Source of the DNA: Butyrivibrio sp.
GTDB taxonomy: Bacteria > Bacillota > Clostridia > Lachnospirales > Lachnospiraceae
Assembly: GCF_015056685.1 (NCBI RefSeq)
Contig: NZ_SVFW01000014.1
Location: 15,910-79,909 of the forward strand
Length of the DNA stretch: 64,000 nucleotides
Reading direction: 5' to 3'
Of this stretch, positions 60,475 to 64,000 are shown piece after piece. A program made the translations under genes and the position numbers. Position 1 is the stretch's first letter. Every line of letters starts with the position of its first letter. The notes beneath the pieces were generated by a model, which did not search any database, was not told the origin of the DNA, and worked only from the letters and a program-made list of their open reading frames with translations.

Positions 60475-62091
60475 TTATCTCGCATTCATAGCAGCGTTCC
60501 AATCAGCTATTCCCATGATCTGAGCTGCTCTTTGTATATAAGTTCCGGCATTTGGCCCATTCATCTGCTGATAGAACTCAAAAGCAAGCTTTCTTGTTCC
60601 ATCCTGCTTAGAAAGTCCAACAGACAATCCCTGTGATACCTCTAAAGGATAATCTGTCTGCCTGTTAAATGCAATAAGTTTAATGTACTGATTTGTCGCA
60701 ACTCTCTGATAAGCATAGACAATCGCTGCTGCCTGAGCCTCTTCGCCCTGAGTTGAAGAGTATCCGACCTCTGTCAAAAGAATTGGTCTCACTGCGCCTT
60801 TTGTATTTCTCATTGCAGGCTGACACATATAATCAGTGAGCTGCTCTATATTCTCCATGGACAGATATGGTGTGTTGATATCGTGCCTTATCATGGCCTG
60901 TGCCGTTTCATTTTTTGGACTCCAGAAAGTAGTCCAGGTCATGGGATAATTGTAGGGATGCTCGGCAAGTCCCCAGTCAATATTGCCCTGTGCTGTTATG
61001 CAGGCGTTTATTGCTTCAAGAGTTGCTCTGGCTGAATAGTAGGAGCCTGTATTGTGGACCTGGGTCCAGTTCTGATCAAGACTTATGCAGACATATGCAT
61101 TGGCATTTCTGCTCTTTATGGCATTGTAGCAAACTCTTAGTTCATCAGCATATAGCTGCGCATAAGCCATCAGATCATTTACAGAAGAATAATTCCACAC
61201 ATTTTTGGCATTTACTTCATTCCCGATAACCCAGTTATCAACCTGTCCAAAGCCATTCTGACCATTGTATCTGTAGGCAAGATATGAAACAACCGCCTCA
61301 AGATACTCAAGTCCCTTGTCCTCTGAAGTGTTCATCATATAGTAGAGCGCTTTTCCGCCTCTTGATGAAGGGGAGATCATAAATTCCTCACCTGCTGCCC
61401 TTGGATTTAGCAAAACAATCGTAACCCCCATCCCCTGCTGCGTGCAGGTTCTGATACAATGATCGTACTGACTTAGATATGATGAATCAAAATTGTAGGT
61501 TTTACCGTTGTAATCATAGACAACCTGGCCATTTCCACCAATAACATCTTCCAGGTTGATGTTATAAGCAGCCTGCTGAACTCCAAGCTGGGAATTCTCT
61601 GTATTTCCATTGCCAATCTTGGCTCCGTCAAGAATAAGGCCTTTTTTGCCATTATTTTTTCTGGCGGGAGATGCTGACGCCAGAGCTTCAGGATTTGTAA
61701 TATACTTGGCCCCTGCCACAGCAACATATTGTCCGCCCTGCAGTACAGCAACCTGGAACTTGTCATAAAGCCTGCAATCTGCTGTTTTGTTGTTTAGAGG
61801 AACCTGAAAAGCTACCGATCCGCCCATAGCTGCCGAAGCAATTGGTGTTCCTGCTACTGTGCCCTGATATGGTTTTTCTGAGAAAAGATAGAACTTGCCA
61901 TCATCAGAATCCGGCAGATCTGATGCCGACACACTGATATTGACATTGCTACCATTTATGGTAGCTGAGCCGATAGATACAGCTCCTACTCCCTGTGCAT
62001 TAACAGGAAAACCGGTAAAAGAAAAGACGCCCAGCGCGATAACCGCACCAAAAAGCGTCTGAAGAAATGATGATAAGAATTTCTTTGCCAT
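60475..62091 (-). CDS. Secreted DUF5722-type glycoside hydrolase
   Basis: 538 residues from the ATG at 62091 with GGGG upstream. Signal peptide ends near FPVNAQG. A beta-sandwich (about 35-135; VGAVSIGSATINGSNVNISV) comes before a TIM-barrel. WVIGNEVNAKNVWNYS (Glu near 290) and ILLTEVGYSSTQGEE (Glu near 439) stand where clan GH-A enzymes have acid/base and nucleophile. These blocks and the sequence AYAQLYADELRVCYNAIKS match what I know of DUF5722, whose substrate is not established. It is transcribed from a clear promoter with the membrane glycosyltransferase that follows, so both may act on one surface glycan. Confidence 0.8.
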   Translation of the reverse strand: MAKKFLSSFLQTLFGAVIALGVFSFTGFPVNAQGVGAVSIGSATINGSNVNISVSASDLPDSDDGKFYLFSEKPYQGTVAGTPIASAAMGGSVAFQVPLNNKTADCRLYDKFQVAVLQGGQYVAVAGAKYITNPEALASASPARKNNGKKGLILDGAKIGNGNTENSQLGVQQAAYNINLEDVIGGNGQVVYDYNGKTYNFDSSYLSQYDHCIRTCTQQGMGVTIVLLNPRAAGEEFMISPSSRGGKALYYMMNTSEDKGLEYLEAVVSYLAYRYNGQNGFGQVDNWVIGNEVNAKNVWNYSSVNDLMAYAQLYADELRVCYNAIKSRNANAYVCISLDQNWTQVHNTGSYYSARATLEAINACITAQGNIDWGLAEHPYNYPMTWTTFWSPKNETAQAMIRHDINTPYLSMENIEQLTDYMCQPAMRNTKGAVRPILLTEVGYSSTQGEEAQAAAIVYAYQRVATNQYIKLIAFNRQTDYPLEVSQGLSVGLSKQDGTRKLAFEFYQQMNGPNAGTYIQRAAQIMGIADWNAAMNAR

Positions 62092-62136
62092 AATTAACCC
62101 CACATTAGTTTATGATTTTTCGTCAAACACATTTAT

Positions 62137-62165
62137 ATCATAAGTGAAAGCTAGCTTTATGGCAA
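62137..62165 (-). promoter_or_regulatory. Promoter of the DUF5722-glycosyltransferase operon with palindrome in the spacer
   Basis: TTGCCA (62160-62165), 17-nt spacer and TATGAT (62137-62142) on the minus strand. The spacer contains the perfect 12-bp palindrome AAAGCTAGCTTT (62147-62158), well placed for a repressor. Confidence 0.7.
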
Positions 62166-62191
62166 ATGATTTCTTTTCTTTTTGTATTGTA

Positions 62192-63355
62192 TTAATTCCT
62201 GTCTCCTAAGAAATACTGCTCAATAGGTTTTCTAAAGATTGCTGCAAGTGGCCATATGATCCATGATGATCCCCAACTGAAAGTAAAGAAACTCCAAATT
62301 ATATATATACAAAGAACCGATTTCCAGTAGTCTTTAACCATGGCTCTGATGAAATTCTTCACTTTTTTCTCAGTGGAATCTTCCGGCTTTTCAGGTACCT
62401 TGTAAGAATTATAGTTTTTGCTACTGTCCGTATTCTCAACTACCTCACCTGAAACTCTTTCTATATGAACGCTTTTGTCTGAGCTGTAGGAAGATGCTTT
62501 TGAATATGTATAAGAGTTTCCCTCTGAAGACTTGCTTGATTCTTCAGCAACCTTCTGCAGAATATCCTGGGAAAAAACCTTATCATTCAGTGAAAGGAGC
62601 TTTTTGTAGGCCATATTTCTGCCACTTGAAAATACTATAAGGAACACGCCTACAGCTACAAGAGTAAACAACATAGAAGGTCCAACTCCATCTGAAATGA
62701 TCGGTATATCTATTGCAGTATTAAGAGCTATAACCGGTATCACACTCACAATACATAGCATGATTCCAACTGCCAGTATCATTCCACTTGCGGTCTGGCT
62801 TTCCTCTTTTTCAGTTTTCAGATAATCAATAGTCTCATCGTCGATATAACAAGGCTGTTTTCTTAAAAAGCTCCAGCTTTTGGTCATATAACTTGAAAAA
62901 ACTATGAAGCCAACGCCTATTGCCGCGCAAAGGAACATGAATGCTACTCCTATTCCGGTAAAAAATTCCAAACCGGTAGCTGATGCTACTGAATCTAATA
63001 GAATCGGTCCTGCAGGCGACAAAATGCAGAGCAATATGCCAAGTGAAAGCATAAATCTTCTGGATACAGCAGCATCAACATAATCATCTGCTTCCTGCCT
63101 TGAAACATATCTCCTGTCAGATGAAACAATATTGTCAAGGACCTTGTTAAGGCCAAGTCCCTCAGCAAGTTCATCAAGATTTCCAAATTCTGAAATGACA
63201 ATGCCGATAGCCTCGTTCTCTTTTTTGCCCTCACTTATGAGCTCGTTGTACTTATCTTCCATCATTGAATAAAGCTCGTCTTTAGCCCTCATGACCTCAA
63301 GAGTCTTTGGAAGATGCTCAAACATACTTTCAAGATATTTCTTTATTGTGTCCAT
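62192..63355 (-). CDS. HAAS/DUF1700-type membrane protein paired with PadR regulator
   Basis: 387 residues from the ATG at 63355 (MDTIKKYLESMF), with GGGGAG upstream; a longer start overlaps padR. Residues 1-70 form the helical HAAS/permease-prefix domain (LPKTLEVMRAKDELYSMMED, ISEFGNLDELAEGLGL). Then come four hydrophobic segments in two pairs (about 105-170 and 195-245), a Ser-rich loop (about 275-340) and one or two more near the end (SVLCIYIIWSFFTFSWG). The genes of such proteins regularly lie next to PadR regulators; they may act as membrane partners or co-regulated effectors. Precise function is unknown. Confidence 0.85.
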   Translation of the reverse strand: MDTIKKYLESMFEHLPKTLEVMRAKDELYSMMEDKYNELISEGKKENEAIGIVISEFGNLDELAEGLGLNKVLDNIVSSDRRYVSRQEADDYVDAAVSRRFMLSLGILLCILSPAGPILLDSVASATGLEFFTGIGVAFMFLCAAIGVGFIVFSSYMTKSWSFLRKQPCYIDDETIDYLKTEKEESQTASGMILAVGIMLCIVSVIPVIALNTAIDIPIISDGVGPSMLFTLVAVGVFLIVFSSGRNMAYKKLLSLNDKVFSQDILQKVAEESSKSSEGNSYTYSKASSYSSDKSVHIERVSGEVVENTDSSKNYNSYKVPEKPEDSTEKKVKNFIRAMVKDYWKSVLCIYIIWSFFTFSWGSSWIIWPLAAIFRKPIEQYFLGDRN

Positions 63356-63372
63356 ACTTTTCTCCCCATATA

Positions 63373-63708
63373 TCAATCTGTTTTCTTAACAAATAGTTCT
63401 ACAACTTCTTTTGTGAGATTCCATTCCTCACATTTTTCCTTGTAATACTTTTTACCGTTTTCTGTAATCCTGTAATAAGTACGCTTCTTACCATTCTCAG
63501 CGTTCTGGACATAGGATTCAATGTAACCGTTTTTCTCCATTCTGGTAAAAGCAGAGTACAACGTAGTCTCTTTGATTATGTATTTATCATTTGAAAGAGC
63601 CCTTATTCGTTTTGATACCTCATATCCGTAGGAAGGTTCATCCAGCAGAGTAAAAAGAATAATCGTGTCATTGTACCCTCTGATGACATCACTACTGATC
63701 TCTACCAT
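63373..63708 (-). CDS. PadR-family transcriptional regulator
   Basis: 111 residues or so from the ATG at 63708, matching the short PadR subfamily (100-115). The winged helix has IILFTLLDEPSYGYEVSKRI, IKETTLYSAFTRMEKNGYIES and GKKRTYYRITENGKKYY. A final helix supports dimerisation. A longer in-frame start at 63747 exists, but the GAGG before 63708 fits better. Its own promoter carries repeated GTCGTAGTA elements, the likely binding sites; autoregulation is the norm for the family. Confidence 0.92.
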   Translation of the reverse strand: MVEISSDVIRGYNDTIILFTLLDEPSYGYEVSKRIRALSNDKYIIKETTLYSAFTRMEKNGYIESYVQNAENGKKRTYYRITENGKKYYKEKCEEWNLTKEVVELFVKKTD

Positions 63709-63780
63709 TTCATCAACCTCTCCCTCCTTACTTCCCATTTGATGCATTCTTGAATGAATAATTCAAGATATCTTACGATA

Positions 63781-63854
63781 GTCGTACTACGATAGGTATA
63801 CTATGTCAGTCGTAGTATATCTGTCGTAGTAAATATACAACGTCTGTCGTAGTA
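63781..63854. repeat. GTCGTAGTA repeat array, candidate PadR operator
   Basis: Plus-strand GTCGTAGTA occurs at 63809-63817, 63823-63831 and 63846-63854. A fourth, inverted near-copy lies at 63785-63793 (TACTACGAT) next to GTCGTACTA at 63781-63789. Spacing between direct copies is 14 and 23 nt. One copy fills the -35/-10 spacer of the padR promoter, one lies at the expected start site and the others lie in the leader. Confidence 0.7.
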
Positions 63855-63860
63855 TGTCAA
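63832..63860 (-). promoter_or_regulatory. Promoter of padR and its membrane partner
   Basis: Perfect TTGACA (63855-63860), 17-nt spacer and TATATT (63832-63837) on the minus strand. The leader to the padR ATG is about 115 nt. Confidence 0.8.
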
Positions 63861-63871
63861 CAGCCTTTATC

Positions 63872-64000
63872 TCATTTGTCATACTTTCTTGTAAATGGAC
63901 GCAGCCGAGCTGAAAGTGTAGGTATAGCTCTGTTCACTCTGATATTTTTCAATGTGATAAATTGGACATAAAACACCCACAAAAGACTTGTTTCATACTT
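63872..64000 (-). CDS. Possible C-terminal end of an unidentified protein cut by the window edge
   Basis: One minus-strand frame is open for 42 codons from the edge to a TGA at 63872-63874, ending RAIPTLSARLRPFTRKYDK. I recognise no family, and 42 codons without a stop is weak evidence. If real, the gene ends only 11 nt before the -35 of the padR promoter, and no terminator is seen between them. Confidence 0.25.
   Translation of the reverse strand, partial: KYETSLLWVFYVQFITLKNIRVNRAIPTLSARLRPFTRKYDK

Noticed and set aside
63781..63854. GTCGTAGTA array as a CRISPR or transposon end
   Set aside because: Units are 9 nt with uneven 5-14 nt gaps and overlap a consensus promoter; no target-site duplication or transposase.

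Overview
The window reads as a low-GC Firmicutes chromosome, most likely a gut or rumen Lachnospiraceae close to Butyrivibrio (inference). Support comes from the clostridial order of the housekeeping operons, a DUF1836 protein, BspA-type leucine-rich surface proteins, a domain-permuted GH3 enzyme of the kind described from Butyrivibrio and Ruminococcus, a PolC replicase and MEP-pathway isoprenoid genes. Nearly everything is on the minus strand; only the four-gene island at 19.9-24.6 kb runs on the plus strand. I see no insertion sequence, prophage, CRISPR array or rRNA. There is one tRNA.

Layout from low to high coordinate (minus-strand operons are transcribed right to left). (1) 1-9.9 kb: asp23-nusB-xseA-xseB-ispA-dxs-tlyA-nadK-argR-recN-DUF1836-pcrA', a tightly packed operon behind a duplicated extended -10 promoter. 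(2) 9.95-17.7 kb: a transglutaminase-like lipoprotein, prfC, pnp, rpsO and a phosphohexomutase, with clear promoters and terminators around rpsO and pgm. (3) 17.8-24.6 kb: a GHKL histidine kinase and LytTR response regulator, divergent from a plus-strand cassette of an LRR-SGNH lipoprotein, a 56-residue two-helix peptide, an MBOAT acyltransferase and an SGNH-LRR membrane protein. This looks like an O-acylation machine for a surface polymer. (4) 24.6-32.3 kb: a carbohydrate operon of GH78 rhamnosidase, GPH-type symporter, membrane-anchored permuted GH3 and a small membrane protein. (5) 32.4-42.3 kb: tRNA-Glu, then rimP-nusA-ylxR-ylxQ-infB-rbfA-nrnA-truB-ribF and an AEC transporter. (6) 42.3-44.9 kb: a D-2-hydroxyacid dehydrogenase, a stand-alone EAL phosphodiesterase with its own promoter and terminator, and a PAP2 phosphatase. 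(7) 45-57.8 kb: NodB-type deacetylase, bactofilin, pyrH-frr-uppS-cdsA-dxr-rseP-ispG-polC. (8) 57.9-64 kb: an exported protein of unknown function, a GT-C membrane glycosyltransferase, a DUF5722-type glycosidase, and a PadR/HAAS membrane-protein pair behind a promoter studded with GTCGTAGTA repeats.

Taken together, the core regions serve transcription, translation, RNA turnover and the dxs-dxr-ispG-ispA-uppS line that makes undecaprenyl phosphate for wall synthesis. The accessory regions concern the cell surface: polymer acylation, wall deacetylation, a bactofilin, membrane glycosyl transfer and plant-glycan use. The strongest candidate for an undescribed system is the acylation cassette at 19.9-24.6 kb, in which two proteins carry the same two modules in opposite order around an MBOAT gene and a small membrane peptide.

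All calls come from reading the sequence and the translations; no database search was run. Domain positions are estimates. Where an upstream in-frame start lacked a ribosome binding site, I moved the start to the codon that has one.
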